Shown here: piece after piece, positions 19,687-28,894 of the stretch
Numbering within the stretch: the stretch's first letter is position 1
Layout of the letters: each line of letters opens with the position of its first letter
NCBI GenBank assembly: GCA_017447805.1
Contig: JAFSMR010000015.1
Span: forward strand, 1 to 64,000
Source: Kiritimatiellia bacterium
GTDB lineage: Bacteria > Verrucomicrobiota > Kiritimatiellia > RFP12 > UBA1067
Direction of reading: 5' to 3'
DNA: 64,000 bases
Made by a program: the position numbers and the translations under genes
The notes under the pieces: generated by a model
What the model was told of the DNA's origin: nothing
What the model saw: only the letters and a program-made list of their open reading frames with translations
Databases searched by the model: none

Positions 19687-20801
19687 GTCTTTCAGTAGGA
19701 ATCGTAGGACTGCCTAACGTAGGTAAATCTACATTGTTCAACGCGCTCACGAAGCGCCAGCAGGCAGCGGCGGAAAATTATCCGTTTTGCACAATCGAAC
19801 CGAATAGTGCAATCGTGGAAGTCGCCGATTCGCGGCTCGAGAAGCTCGCCGAAATCGTGCATCCCGAAAAGATAATCCGCGCGACGGTGGAGTTCACCGA
19901 TATCGCCGGGCTCGTGAAGGGCGCCTCGAAGGGTGAAGGGCTTGGCAACAAGTTCCTCGCCAATATCAGAGAGTGCGACGCAATTTTGCATGTAGTTAGA
20001 TGCTTCGAAAACGATGATATCATACATGTGCAGGAAGGTGGCAACAAATCGGCGCCGATCGACCCTGTGAGCGATGCGCAAGTAATCGAGACGGAACTTA
20101 TCTTGGCCGATATGGAGCAGCTCGCCAAGCGCTACGATAAAGTAAAGAAAGAAGCGCAGGCGAAAGTCGCGCTAAGGCCCGAGGCGGAAGCTTGCGCCGC
20201 TCTTCTTAAACATCTCGAGGATGGCAAAAGCGTAAGGACATTCCCTCGCAAGGAAGGCGATGCGATTCTCGGCGTCCTGAAAGAGCTGCATTTCTTGACT
20301 GATAAGAAAGTAATCTACTGCGCGAACGTATCTGATGATGATGTAACGGGCGAAGGCAACGCGCATGTAGAAGCGCTAAGGCAATATGCTCAAAAAGAAG
20401 GCGCCGAGGTAGTCGTAATTTGTGCGCAGATGGAGGCCGATTTGGCAGGGCTATCGGATGATGAGGCGAAGGAATTCCTAGAAAGCTATGGGCTAAAGGA
20501 AAGTTCGCTCACGAGGACCATTCAGCTGGCCTACAATACATTGGGCCTCGCTAGCTTCTTGACGGCCGGTCCGAAGGAAGTCCGCGCCTGGACGTTCCGT
20601 CAAGGTTGGAAAGCGCCGAAATGCGCCGGGGTAATCCATACGGACTTCGAGAAAGGCTTTATTCGTGCGCAGGTCGTGGCATACGAAGATTACGTGAAGT
20701 GTGGCGGTGAATCCGGCGCTCGCTCGGCGGGTCTCTTGAGGCCCGAAGGTAAAGAATACGAAATGAAAGATGGCGATGTAGTCGAATTCATGTTTAATTA
20801 G
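19683..20801 (+). CDS. ychF: Ribosome-binding ATPase YchF (Obg family)
   Basis: 372 residues, normal length. The G1 motif GLPNVGKSTLFNAL is near residue 8 and G3 DIAGLVKGAS near 73; the C-terminal TGS domain ends DGDVVEFMFN. YchF prefers ATP and associates with ribosomes, with roles in start-site choice and stress response. It overlaps the upstream coiled-coil gene by four bases, so it is translationally coupled. Confidence 0.97.
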   Translation: MSLSVGIVGLPNVGKSTLFNALTKRQQAAAENYPFCTIEPNSAIVEVADSRLEKLAEIVHPEKIIRATVEFTDIAGLVKGASKGEGLGNKFLANIRECDAILHVVRCFENDDIIHVQEGGNKSAPIDPVSDAQVIETELILADMEQLAKRYDKVKKEAQAKVALRPEAEACAALLKHLEDGKSVRTFPRKEGDAILGVLKELHFLTDKKVIYCANVSDDDVTGEGNAHVEALRQYAQKEGAEVVVICAQMEADLAGLSDDEAKEFLESYGLKESSLTRTIQLAYNTLGLASFLTAGPKEVRAWTFRQGWKAPKCAGVIHTDFEKGFIRAQVVAYEDYVKCGGESGARSAGLLRPEGKEYEMKDGDVVEFMFN

Positions 20802-20825
20802 CAAAGGCGAAGGAATCAGGGAAAG

Positions 20826-22220
20826 ATGAAAAATTTCATATCGACGAGGAAGGGTTTTGAAGCATCGGCACCGGATACGGTGTTCGAGGGGCTGGCGCCG
20901 GATGGCGGCTTGTATGTCCCTAAGAGCGTGGAAAAAAGCGACTTGCCGGCATTTGCAAATCTCGGAGAAGCGGAAGAATATGTGCTTAACAAATTCTTCG
21001 GCGATTTTCCCGAGGCGACGAGGAAAGAAGCCGTCGAAAGAATGCTATCGCGCTTCCCGAAAGACGACCCTACCCCGATCGTATCGGCGGATGGCTTTGA
21101 GATTCTCGAACTTTTCCACGGCCGCACCGGCGCGTTCAAAGATGTAGCGTTATCGATGCTAAGCGTATTCATGCGCGAGGCGGCAAATGGCAGGAATGTC
21201 CTCGTTTTAACGGCAACGAGCGGTGATACGGGGTCCGCCGCGATGCAAGGATTCGCCGGGGTGGATGGCACCCAGGTCGCGGTATTCTTCCCGAATGTCG
21301 GCACATCGCGTATCCAGCGCCTTCAGATGACGACGCCAAGCGAAAAGAATGTGCACGCAATCGCGATTCGTGGCAATTTCGATGATGCGCAGTCTGCCGT
21401 GAAGAGGATTTTCGCAGATAAGGCGTTCAATGAAGAAGCGGCAAAGGCGGGCGTCGCGCTTTCTAGCGCGAACTCGATAAATACAGGAAGGCTTGTTCCG
21501 CAGATTGGTTATTATTTGCTCGCGGCCTCGAAGCTCGTCGAATTCGATGTAGTAGTTCCGAGTGGCAATTTCGGCAATCTGCTCGCGGCGTATTATGCGA
21601 AAATGCTCGGCGCGAAAATCGGGCGATTCGTTTGCGCTTCGAATGTGAACGATGTTCTCGCGAGATTCGTCAAAAGCGGCGTCTACGACCCGGGCGATAA
21701 ATTTACGATTACCAATTCTCCTTCGATGGATATCATCCGCTCTTCCAATGTCGAAAGGCTCGTTTGGCTTCTAAGCGGCGGACTTGAAGGCGATATCGAA
21801 AAAGCCTGCCGTGAAACCGCGCGCCTTATGAATGACTTGGACGGGAAAGGCAAGTATGAATTATCCGACGCGGCGAAGGCGAGACTCTTCGCAGATTTCG
21901 CAGGCGGCGTTGCAACTCAGGAAGAGACGCTTGAAGAAATGCGCCGGATGCGCAATGCGTGCGGCTATATCCTCGACCCCCATACGGCGGTGGCCGTAAA
22001 AGTCGCGCGCGATTTAGGCTATCCCAAGAGCGGCAAGAAGGTAGTAGTTGCAGCTACGGCGACGCCTTACAAATTCCCCGAGACTTGCCTGGAGGCGTTC
22101 GGCGAAAACCTGCTCCTCACGCCGCCTGATTCTTTCAAGTCGCTCGAGAAGGCGCCGATTACACAGACGAAGGTAGTCGATGTAGACGGAATCGACGATG
22201 CCGTAAGAGAATGCTTTTAA
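20826..22220 (+). CDS. thrC: Threonine synthase
   Basis: 464 residues of the long fungal/proteobacterial-type PLP family. STRKGFEAS at the start and APDGGLYVP at 24-32 are N-terminal family marks; HGRTGAFKDVAL carries the PLP lysine at K105. SGDTGSAAMQGF and VVPSGNFGNLLAAYYAKMLG are phosphate-cup and active-site segments. It converts O-phosphohomoserine to threonine. The start has AGGGAAAG upstream. It lies 24 bases after ychF in a run of same-strand housekeeping genes. Confidence 0.96.
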   Translation: MKNFISTRKGFEASAPDTVFEGLAPDGGLYVPKSVEKSDLPAFANLGEAEEYVLNKFFGDFPEATRKEAVERMLSRFPKDDPTPIVSADGFEILELFHGRTGAFKDVALSMLSVFMREAANGRNVLVLTATSGDTGSAAMQGFAGVDGTQVAVFFPNVGTSRIQRLQMTTPSEKNVHAIAIRGNFDDAQSAVKRIFADKAFNEEAAKAGVALSSANSINTGRLVPQIGYYLLAASKLVEFDVVVPSGNFGNLLAAYYAKMLGAKIGRFVCASNVNDVLARFVKSGVYDPGDKFTITNSPSMDIIRSSNVERLVWLLSGGLEGDIEKACRETARLMNDLDGKGKYELSDAAKARLFADFAGGVATQEETLEEMRRMRNACGYILDPHTAVAVKVARDLGYPKSGKKVVVAATATPYKFPETCLEAFGENLLLTPPDSFKSLEKAPITQTKVVDVDGIDDAVRECF

Positions 22221-22224
22221 GAAT

Positions 22225-22803
22225 ATGAAAATATTCGTCGCAACACATAATAAGCATAAGCTCGAAGAGATTGGCGCAATACTCCCTGGAATCGAGGTAA
22301 TAGGCGATAATCCTGAAGGAGTAGTCGAAGACGCGAGCGATTTTGCCGGAAACGCATTGATAAAGGTGCGCGCGATTGCCAAGCGACACAAGGGCGATTG
22401 GTCGATGGCCGATGATTCGGGTCTTGAGGTTGCCGCGCTCGGCGGCGCGCCGGGAATCCACAGCGCGAGATACTCTGGCGAGCCGACCGATTCTGCGAGG
22501 AATAACGCGCTTCTTCTGAAGAATCTCGAAGGCGTAGAAGATCGCCGCGCGAATTTCACATGCGTCATCGCGCTCGTCGGGCCGGACGGCGAAGAGTATA
22601 TCGCCGAAGGCAAGTGCTTCGGGCGAATCGAAAAGGCGCTTGCCGGCAATGGCGGCTTCGGATATGATCCTCTCTTCGTGCCGGATGGCGAAAGAGAGAC
22701 TTTCGCCGAGCTGGGCGCCGAGAAAAAGAATGTAATTTCACATCGCGCGAGAGCTCTCGCAGAGGCTAAGAAAATAATCACGAAAGGAAAACCTGCGGTA
22801 TGA
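22225..22803 (+). CDS. rdgB: XTP/dITP pyrophosphatase (HAM1/RdgB)
   Basis: 192 residues. ATHNKHKLEEI at the start binds phosphate; ADDSGLEVAALGGAPGIHSARYSG near 67-90 is the family core; GFGYDPLFVPDG near 150 and SHRARAL near 172 complete the site. It hydrolyses inosine and xanthosine triphosphates to keep them out of DNA. It begins four bases after thrC and its stop overlaps the next start. Confidence 0.96.
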   Translation: MKIFVATHNKHKLEEIGAILPGIEVIGDNPEGVVEDASDFAGNALIKVRAIAKRHKGDWSMADDSGLEVAALGGAPGIHSARYSGEPTDSARNNALLLKNLEGVEDRRANFTCVIALVGPDGEEYIAEGKCFGRIEKALAGNGGFGYDPLFVPDGERETFAELGAEKKNVISHRARALAEAKKIITKGKPAV

Positions 22804-23582
22804 GAATGAATTTTTCTGTGCCCGTAATCGCTTTGATCGGCGGCGTCGCGATAGGCTATTGCTTCAGAGGCGGAGCGAAAGTAGAGGAGGTCGATAGCGG
22901 CGAAAGCGCGGTCGGCCGTCATCACGAGATGATTGCCGACAAGGGCGAGGACGCGAGTTTGCAAGCTCTGAGAGACCGAGTCAAAGAACTGGAGGCCGAA
23001 GTTAAGAAATACGAGCTCTTTAGCGAGGCAGTATCCAATACGCCAACTGTCGCCGAGGCGCAGCCAGTGCGCGAAGAGCGTCGGCGCGAAGGCTTTCGCG
23101 ATAGAATAGAGAGAATGAAAAAGGAAAATCCCGAGCAATACGCGCAGATGACGAACGATATGCGGCGCTGGCGCGATATGCGAAAGGAGCGCGCGCAATC
23201 GAAAATCGACCTACTCGATTCCTATTCTTCTCGCGGCCTCTTGGCGGGCAATTCGCTCGAGAATGCCGACGCGCTCAAGAATCTGCTCGCCTCGCGCGAA
23301 GAAATCGAAGAGAAAATACACCGCGAAGATTTGAGCGATGAAGAGCGCGAGGCGACTATGCGCTCCATGTTCGAAACAGATGGCGCAATTGGCGACATGA
23401 ACGAGCAAGTCAGGCAAGATCTCTTCGCGGCGGTAGCTAAAGACCTCGGGTTTTCCGATGAAGATTCGCGCCTCGTCGTCGAGGAGCTGAATACGATTAT
23501 CGAAGCGACGAATGGCGGTTTCGGCGGACCTCCTGGCGGCGGCCCGCGCGGCCCCAGGGGCGGTGGAAGGAGAGGTCGCTAA
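22800..23582 (+). CDS. Hypothetical membrane-anchored protein with Gly/Arg-rich end
   Basis: 260 residues. An N-terminal hydrophobic helix (about 5-23) is followed by a coiled segment, charged helices rich in Met, Arg and Glu, and a C-terminal Gly/Pro/Arg tail. The helical part recalls Spy/CpxP-type or LTxxQ periplasmic proteins in composition, but I see no defining motif and assign no function. It overlaps rdgB by four bases. Confidence 0.7.
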   Translation: MRMNFSVPVIALIGGVAIGYCFRGGAKVEEVDSGESAVGRHHEMIADKGEDASLQALRDRVKELEAEVKKYELFSEAVSNTPTVAEAQPVREERRREGFRDRIERMKKENPEQYAQMTNDMRRWRDMRKERAQSKIDLLDSYSSRGLLAGNSLENADALKNLLASREEIEEKIHREDLSDEEREATMRSMFETDGAIGDMNEQVRQDLFAAVAKDLGFSDEDSRLVVEELNTIIEATNGGFGGPPGGGPRGPRGGGRRGR

Positions 23583-23609
23583 AAATCATTTATGCAAGAG
23601 GAGGCTGAT

Positions 23610-26237
23610 ATGACCCATGCAAAGGCGCTACTATTCGCAGCAGGCTCGGTGGCGATAATGGGGGTCGGCATAGCCTCCCCGGATGGCGCGCTCGAAAGAG
23701 CACGCGAGAGACTTTCGAAATTAACGCTGGAGGAAAAAGCTTCTCTAGTTGGCGGGTCGGGTACAATGACCCTCGGGACCGTAGAGCGCGCAGGAATTAC
23801 AAATGAATGGACTTTTTCCGACAATTCCCATACTATTCGCCCTAGATTAAAGCGCTGGACGTGGGATCATGAAGAAAGCTCCGAGGCGGATAAGGCGACT
23901 GTTCTTCCCTCCATGGGCGCATTGGCCGCGACCTGGAATAAAGATTTAGCGCAAATGCACGGCGAAGTAATGGGAGAGGAAGCCCGTGCGAGGGGCGTAG
24001 ACCAGATTTTAGGACCCGGCATCAATATAATGCGAACGCCCCTTTGCGGCAGAAACTGGGAATATTTGAGTGAAGACCCGTATCTTGCCGGCGAGATGGC
24101 AAAAAAAATCGTTGCAGGTATTCAATCTCGAGATGTCGCGGCCACGGTTAAACATTTTGCGCTGAACAATCAGGAGTTAGACCGTCATTGGGTAAACGTC
24201 CTTGTAGATGAAAGAGCGCTTAATGAAATTTATCTTGCCGCATTTCGCGCGGCGATTGTCGAGGCAGGTTCCTACGGCATAATGAGCGCGTATAATAAAT
24301 ACAATGGCGAATGGTGCAGCGAAAACGATTATTTGCAGAGGGCGATTCTTCGCGATAGATGGCATTTCCCCGGCACTATCGTTACAGACTGGGGCGGCCA
24401 GCATTCTACTGTTCGCGCGGCGCTTAATGGCGCCGGTATCGAAATGAATCGCGGCGATGATATTAGATATTTCAGAAATCCAGACGACAAAGAGTTTCCG
24501 ATTGCCGAAGAAGTAAAGAAGTCGAATATTCTCGAAAAGACCCTCGATGATATGGCGCTTAGGACGCTCTGGGTAATGGAAAAAACGAAATTCTTCGAGC
24601 CCGAAAAGCGATTTAAGGGCGAGGTTGATTCTTTAGCGCATCGCAAAAAAGCGCTCGAGATTGCGGAAGAGGCGATAATTCTACTGAAGAATGACGCCGG
24701 AATTCTGCCGCTTGATAAGAAGGAAACGAAGAGGATTCTTTTGATTGGCAAACTCGCCAATAGCGAAGTATGCAGAAATGGCTGGAGCGCGGAAGGCAAC
24801 CCGCCCTACGAAATTACGCCGCTTAGGGGAATCGCGGAATATCTCGGCGCGCGTGCAGATATAATTACGGCCCCGCTTATTGCAGGCGATGAAGAAATCG
24901 CTTCGTTCCATCCTATCGAAGCCGCGATGGAAACATACGATGAAAATGCGCGAGATGCCGGCATGAGCATAAAAGCGTGGAAGGCGGAATTTTGGCGTGG
25001 CGGCGAAATCAAAGGCGCACCTGTCGCAACGGGCGCGATTAGAAGACTTGATACCGTTTGGGCTACTTCGCCGGCAAACGGCGTAGAGCTAGATAATTTT
25101 TCGGCTAGATTCACTACTTCTCTAAGAGCTGATGAAACCGGCAATTACCAGTTGGAGGTGATTTGCCCGAAAGGCAGCGGAATTAGGCTTTTCGTAAATG
25201 GCAAGAAGCTGGCTAATAATTGGGATGGGGAAGACGGCGAAAAGATTCGCGAGCGCTTCAAGATGAAGGCCGGCAAAAGCTACAGAATCGTCGTCGAATA
25301 TAGGTCGTGCGGCGGCGCGGCATTTTGTAGATTCGGTTGGATTCCACCTAGCTTTACTTCGATGGACTTGAATCAAGTTCGCGAAGAAGCGGAAAAAGCA
25401 GATGCGGTAATCTTATTCACGGGAACAGAAATCGGCCATGGGCAGGCGTTGGAATGCGAGGGAGAAGATAGACCTAACATGCGTTTAGCCGATGGCCACG
25501 ATAAAGCGATCGAAAATATTCTATCTTGGAATCTAGGCAAGCTTGTAATTGTAAATCGAAGCGGTGCACCGATGGAACTCGGCTGGATTGACAAGGCCGA
25601 TACCTTCTTGCAGATGCCCTATCTCGGACAAGAGGCCGGCAGGGCGCTTGCAAAAATTCTCTTTGGCGATATCAACCCCTCGGGACGACTTCCCTATACT
25701 TGGCCTAAACGCTATGAAGATACGGCGGTTGCGAAATTGGGGGAATATAAGAAGAGCCAGGTTGCATACAACGAGAGCATCTATGTCGGATATCGTTGGT
25801 TTGATAAAGAGGCAATCGAGCCTTTATTCCCATTCGGATACGGGCTCGGGTTTACAAAAATCGAGTATGGCGAAATGGAGGTTGCGCGGGGCGTTGGAAA
25901 GGCCCAGGAGGAAACTTTCACTATTACTCTTCAGCTTGCCAATGCCGGCAAAATCGGCGGCAAAGAAGTAGTCGAGTTATATGTCGCTTGCCCATCTTCC
26001 AAGGTAGAAAGGGCGCCAAAAGAGCTTAAAGGCTTTGATAAAGTATATGTCGCTCCATACGATTCGGCTAGCGCAAAAATCACGATATCCGCGCGAGATT
26101 TGGCATATTTTGATTCTTTTCTGCATGTTTGGCGAACTGAGCCAGGGCGTTACAAGATTCTTATCGGCCCTAATAGCGAAGATATTCGCGTTGAAGGCGA
26201 AGTAGAAATCGAAAAAGAGTACTTTTTCGAAAATTAA
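23610..26237 (+). CDS. GH3 beta-glycosidase with PA14 insertion
   Basis: 875 residues from the ATG at 23610, chosen because AGAGGAGG lies just upstream and inside any longer version. A weak N-terminal hydrophobic segment may be a signal. The (beta/alpha)8 domain includes KHFALNNQE and FPGTIVTDWGGQHS with D260 as nucleophile. A PA14 carbohydrate-binding module is inserted in the second domain (about 440-585), as in BglB-type beta-glucosidases, and a fibronectin-III-like domain closes the chain. Substrate could be beta-glucosides or beta-xylosides. With the GH78 and GH89 enzymes it supports a glycan-degrading lifestyle. Confidence 0.92.
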   Translation: MTHAKALLFAAGSVAIMGVGIASPDGALERARERLSKLTLEEKASLVGGSGTMTLGTVERAGITNEWTFSDNSHTIRPRLKRWTWDHEESSEADKATVLPSMGALAATWNKDLAQMHGEVMGEEARARGVDQILGPGINIMRTPLCGRNWEYLSEDPYLAGEMAKKIVAGIQSRDVAATVKHFALNNQELDRHWVNVLVDERALNEIYLAAFRAAIVEAGSYGIMSAYNKYNGEWCSENDYLQRAILRDRWHFPGTIVTDWGGQHSTVRAALNGAGIEMNRGDDIRYFRNPDDKEFPIAEEVKKSNILEKTLDDMALRTLWVMEKTKFFEPEKRFKGEVDSLAHRKKALEIAEEAIILLKNDAGILPLDKKETKRILLIGKLANSEVCRNGWSAEGNPPYEITPLRGIAEYLGARADIITAPLIAGDEEIASFHPIEAAMETYDENARDAGMSIKAWKAEFWRGGEIKGAPVATGAIRRLDTVWATSPANGVELDNFSARFTTSLRADETGNYQLEVICPKGSGIRLFVNGKKLANNWDGEDGEKIRERFKMKAGKSYRIVVEYRSCGGAAFCRFGWIPPSFTSMDLNQVREEAEKADAVILFTGTEIGHGQALECEGEDRPNMRLADGHDKAIENILSWNLGKLVIVNRSGAPMELGWIDKADTFLQMPYLGQEAGRALAKILFGDINPSGRLPYTWPKRYEDTAVAKLGEYKKSQVAYNESIYVGYRWFDKEAIEPLFPFGYGLGFTKIEYGEMEVARGVGKAQEETFTITLQLANAGKIGGKEVVELYVACPSSKVERAPKELKGFDKVYVAPYDSASAKITISARDLAYFDSFLHVWRTEPGRYKILIGPNSEDIRVEGEVEIEKEYFFEN

Positions 26238-26247
26238 CCTAGCCCCC

Positions 26248-26276
26248 TTGCGCTAATTAGCAAAATTTGTTAAAAT
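26248..26276 (+). promoter_or_regulatory. Promoter of rplY-rplI operon
   Basis: TTGCGC (26248-26253), a 17-base spacer and TAAAAT (26271-26276) preceded by TGT. A leader of about 70 bases follows before rplY, unlike the leaderless genes elsewhere, leaving room for control by a ribosomal protein. Confidence 0.7.
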
Positions 26277-26352
26277 ATCCGCCGTTTTGTCCGCAGAGGG
26301 TAATGTAAGGTGCATGAGAGTATGCGGCTAGGACACGAAAAAAGTACAGAAA

Positions 26353-27003
26353 ATGGATCAGATTAGATTGAAGGCGTCTGCACGTACCGAGCAAGGTACA
26401 GGTGCAGTTCGTCGTTTGCGCCGAGCGGGAATGATTCCTGGTTCGGTTATGAAGATGAAGAAAGGTGGCACAGAGCTGATTAAGCTCCCTGCGCACGACT
26501 TCATGATGTCCATGAGAGGTCACGCGGCGAAGCAGTTGCTCGTCACCCTCGACTTGGATGGTAGGGAAGTTCCGGCACTTATGCGCGAGATGCAGAATGA
26601 TGTTCTCGCCGGCACGCCGATTCACGTAGACTTCTCTGAAGTATCCCTCAGCGAGAAGGTCCGCGTTACCGTTCCGATTTATCTCGTCGGCGAAGCAGTC
26701 GGCGTAAAGATCGGCGGCGGCGTTCTCGAGCAGGTGTTGAGAACAGTCGATGTAGACTGCTTGCCTGGCGATATCGCCGAGAAGTTCGAAATCGATATCT
26801 CCCAGCTCGGTCTCGACCAGACGCTCTTTGTGCGCGACCTCAAGCTTGGCGACAAGTTCACGATCGCTACGCGCGGCGAGCTCGCAGTTGCAGTTGTTAA
26901 AGCTCCTGATGATGTGCCAGGTGCAGGTACTGGTGAATCCAAAGCCCCGGAAGTAATCAAGAAGGGCAAGGAAGATGCCGCAGCCAAGAAGGAGTCTAAA
27001 TAA
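26353..27003 (+). CDS. rplY: Ribosomal protein bL25 (TL5/Ctc long form)
   Basis: 216 residues. An N-terminal 5S-rRNA-binding L25 domain (about 1-95) is followed by the TL5-type beta domain (about 98-185) and a Lys/Glu/Ala tail. It binds 5S rRNA in the central protuberance. It opens the rpsF-ssb-rpsR-rplI operon; its TAA overlaps the rpsF ATG by one base. The pth gene that often follows rplY is absent here. Confidence 0.93.
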   Translation: MDQIRLKASARTEQGTGAVRRLRRAGMIPGSVMKMKKGGTELIKLPAHDFMMSMRGHAAKQLLVTLDLDGREVPALMREMQNDVLAGTPIHVDFSEVSLSEKVRVTVPIYLVGEAVGVKIGGGVLEQVLRTVDVDCLPGDIAEKFEIDISQLGLDQTLFVRDLKLGDKFTIATRGELAVAVVKAPDDVPGAGTGESKAPEVIKKGKEDAAAKKESK

Positions 27004-27404
27004 TGAAGAAGTATGATGCTCTTTATATTTTCGTAGGTATCACGAAAGATGATGCTCTCAACGCTAATCTCGAGAAGGCGCTGGCGGAAATCACCCGTCT
27101 CGGCGGCACGGTTCTCGCAACCGAATCGCTCGGCAAGCGCGCGTTCTCGCGTCCGATGAAGAAGCGCGATCACGGCGTGTATGTAAAGGCACGTTTTGAA
27201 ATCGATCCTGCTTGCATCGCAGAGCTCGTGAAACGCTACAAACTCGTCGAAGAGGTCTTTCGTGTTCAGATTCTCGCGGTAAGCGAAAAGCTCGAGCACA
27301 AGCTCGCAAACGAGCGCGCGGCACGTCAGGCAAGAATCGCTTCGCAACAGGCGAAGCTTGATCCCCAGGTTGCTCAGCCGGCAGAAAGCGTAACTGAAGC
27401 GTAA
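27003..27404 (+). CDS. rpsF: Ribosomal protein bS6
   Basis: 133 residues, the ferredoxin-like fold of bS6 with a C-terminal Ala/Gln/Glu extension. RPMKKRDHGVYVKARFEID is the typical central segment. It partners with bS18 on the 30S platform. The start overlaps the rplY stop (TAATG), so translation is coupled. Order rpsF-ssb-rpsR-rplI is standard. Confidence 0.93.
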   Translation: MKKYDALYIFVGITKDDALNANLEKALAEITRLGGTVLATESLGKRAFSRPMKKRDHGVYVKARFEIDPACIAELVKRYKLVEEVFRVQILAVSEKLEHKLANERAARQARIASQQAKLDPQVAQPAESVTEA

Positions 27405-27430
27405 AGAAAGAGAAGGACGGGGTAATCGTC

Positions 27431-27853
27431 ATGGCATCGTTTAACAGAGTAATCCTAATGGGCAACCTAACGCGCGATCCTGATGTTCGTGCGGTAGGCA
27501 ACAGTGGCATGAAAGTTGCGCGTCTTGGCATAGCTCTCAACGAGCGTCGCCGCGATCGCAATGGCCAGATAGTGGAAACGCCGGTTTTCGTCGATGTGGA
27601 TGCGTGGGATAGGCTTGCAGAACTCTGCGGACAGTTTCTTTCGAAAGGTCGCTCCATACTCGTCGAAGGTCGCCTCCAGATGGATACTTGGGAAAGAGAG
27701 GGAGTTCGTCATCAGAAGCTGAAAGTTCGTGCCGCAACGATTAAGTTCTTGCCGCAGGGCGATCGCCTTAATGGCGGCGCGCAGAGGCAGAACTACGTAG
27801 AAGCGCAAATGAATGCTTCTTACGATAACGACCCTGATGATATACCGTTCTAA
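27431..27853 (+). CDS. ssb: Single-stranded DNA-binding protein
   Basis: 140 residues. An OB fold covers about 3-110 with NRVILMGNLTRDPDVR near the start and SKGRSILVEGRLQMDTWE in the middle. The acidic tail ends DDIPF, the conserved peptide that recruits RecO, RecQ, PriA and other partners. It lies between rpsF and rpsR as in many bacteria. Confidence 0.96.
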   Translation: MASFNRVILMGNLTRDPDVRAVGNSGMKVARLGIALNERRRDRNGQIVETPVFVDVDAWDRLAELCGQFLSKGRSILVEGRLQMDTWEREGVRHQKLKVRAATIKFLPQGDRLNGGAQRQNYVEAQMNASYDNDPDDIPF

Positions 27854-27880
27854 GAATCTTAAAAAGCAAGGAATCAAATT

Positions 27881-28111
27881 ATGTCTTTCAAAAAATCCAA
27901 CAGTTCGGCCGGTGAAGAATTCGCCGCAAGAAAGCGTCCGCCGCTTGGCCCCAAGGACAAGATCGACGTGAATGATATCGAAACTCTTCGTTATTATATT
28001 ACCGACTACGGCAAGATTCTGCCTGCTCGCATTACGGGAGTTACTTCTCAGCAGCAGCGTCAGATTCGCCAGGGCGTAAAGAGAGCTCGCAACATGGGTC
28101 TCATGGCCTAA
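27881..28111 (+). CDS. rpsR: Ribosomal protein bS18
   Basis: 76 residues. IDVNDIETLRYYITDYGKI and the basic end QQQRQIRQGVKRARNMGLM are the bS18 core. AAGGAAT precedes the start. It binds 16S rRNA together with bS6. No zinc-binding cysteines are present, so this is a Cys-free type. Confidence 0.95.
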   Translation: MSFKKSNSSAGEEFAARKRPPLGPKDKIDVNDIETLRYYITDYGKILPARITGVTSQQQRQIRQGVKRARNMGLMA

Positions 28112-28129
28112 GGAAAGGAGAATACGACT

Positions 28130-28603
28130 ATGGCAAATCATATCGAAGTGCTCCTTATGGACAATATCAAGAAGCTTGGCAAATCTGGCCAGATCGTCAA
28201 GGTCGCGCCCGGATATGCCAGGAACTACCTCTTCAAGAAGAACCTCGCTTCTCTCGTAACGGAAGAAGCCCGCCGCCGTCTCAAGAAGCTTGAGGCCGAG
28301 CGTGCAGCCAAGGCCGCCGAGGCGAAGAAGGAAGCTCTTGAAGTCGCTCGCAAGCTCCAGAATCTTGAGATTACAGTATCTGTCCACACGACCGACGGCA
28401 AGAAGCTTTACGGCTCTGTAGGCGCAACGGATATTCTCGCGGCGATCGAAGCAAACCGCGGAATCAAGCTCGAGCGCAGCCAAATCGACCTCGCCGACAA
28501 CCTCAGGGAAATCGGTGAATACGAATCTAATATCGACCTCGGCCACGGCGTAACGGTCAAGTTCAAGGTCACGATTCTCGATGAGGATGCAGTAGCAGGC
28601 TAA
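28130..28603 (+). CDS. rplI: Ribosomal protein bL9
   Basis: 157 residues. The N-terminal domain has EVLLMDNIKKLGKSGQIVKVAPGYARNYL; a long connecting helix of Lys/Ala/Glu follows, then the C-terminal rRNA-binding domain. AAAGGAG lies upstream. It is the last gene of the operon, with a terminator about 55 bases after the stop. Confidence 0.95.
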   Translation: MANHIEVLLMDNIKKLGKSGQIVKVAPGYARNYLFKKNLASLVTEEARRRLKKLEAERAAKAAEAKKEALEVARKLQNLEITVSVHTTDGKKLYGSVGATDILAAIEANRGIKLERSQIDLADNLREIGEYESNIDLGHGVTVKFKVTILDEDAVAG

Positions 28604-28655
28604 AAAATTTAGTCCCTCCTTTATCGGTATATATTGCCGGTAGAGTTAAAGAACG

Positions 28656-28697
28656 GGCGCGGAAGTTTACCTAGGAACTTGCGCGTCTTTCTTTTTG
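28656..28697 (+). terminator. Probable intrinsic terminator after rplI
   Basis: A 12-bp stem (28656-28667 with 28676-28687, one mismatch and one G-T pair) is followed by TCTTTCTTTTT. It fits a rho-independent terminator for the ribosomal-protein operon. Confidence 0.65.
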
Positions 28698-28699
28698 GA

Positions 28700-28845
28700 A
28701 TCAGTCGTGTACTATGGAGTCCCCATAGCAACACTCAGCCGCCGTAGTTCGAGTTTCGAGTTGTGGGCGCCTATCCTCAGCCGTCGGTTTGTCGCTCATC
28801 GCCGCCGGGAAAGTGGCGGACAGTCCGCCTATGGTCTGACAAAAA
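28700..28845. other. Candidate structured RNA or attenuator region
   Basis: The 638-bp gap 28604-29241 contains no convincing gene. In this part, a hairpin pairs CTATGG with CCATAG and GTGT with ACAC (28709-28736). Further on, GGCGGA (28815-28820) can pair either with upstream CCGCC (28802-28806) or with downstream TCCGCC (28824-28829), two mutually exclusive stems. A copy of the dispersed GTAGTTCGAGTTTCGAGTTG repeat lies at about 28746-28765. It does not match RNase P, SRP, tmRNA or 6S RNA as far as I can judge by eye. Confidence 0.3.
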
Positions 28846-28894
28846 GATATAAATATACATTTGCATTGTCATAATCAATTTCAGATATGATGAA

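Noticed and set aside
22014-23198. Long open frame (394 codons) on the minus strand
   Set aside because: It lies across thrC, rdgB and the following gene, all clear plus-strand genes; the protein is Ser/Ala/Leu/Arg-rich with no family features, as expected for an antisense shadow in this codon usage.
27467-28546. Open frame of 359 codons antisense to ssb-rpsR-rplI
   Set aside because: Fully covered by three conserved ribosomal or replication genes and without recognisable domains.
28604-28860. tmRNA, RNase P, SRP or 6S RNA
   Set aside because: Their conserved sequence elements could not be found by eye; only generic hairpins are seen.
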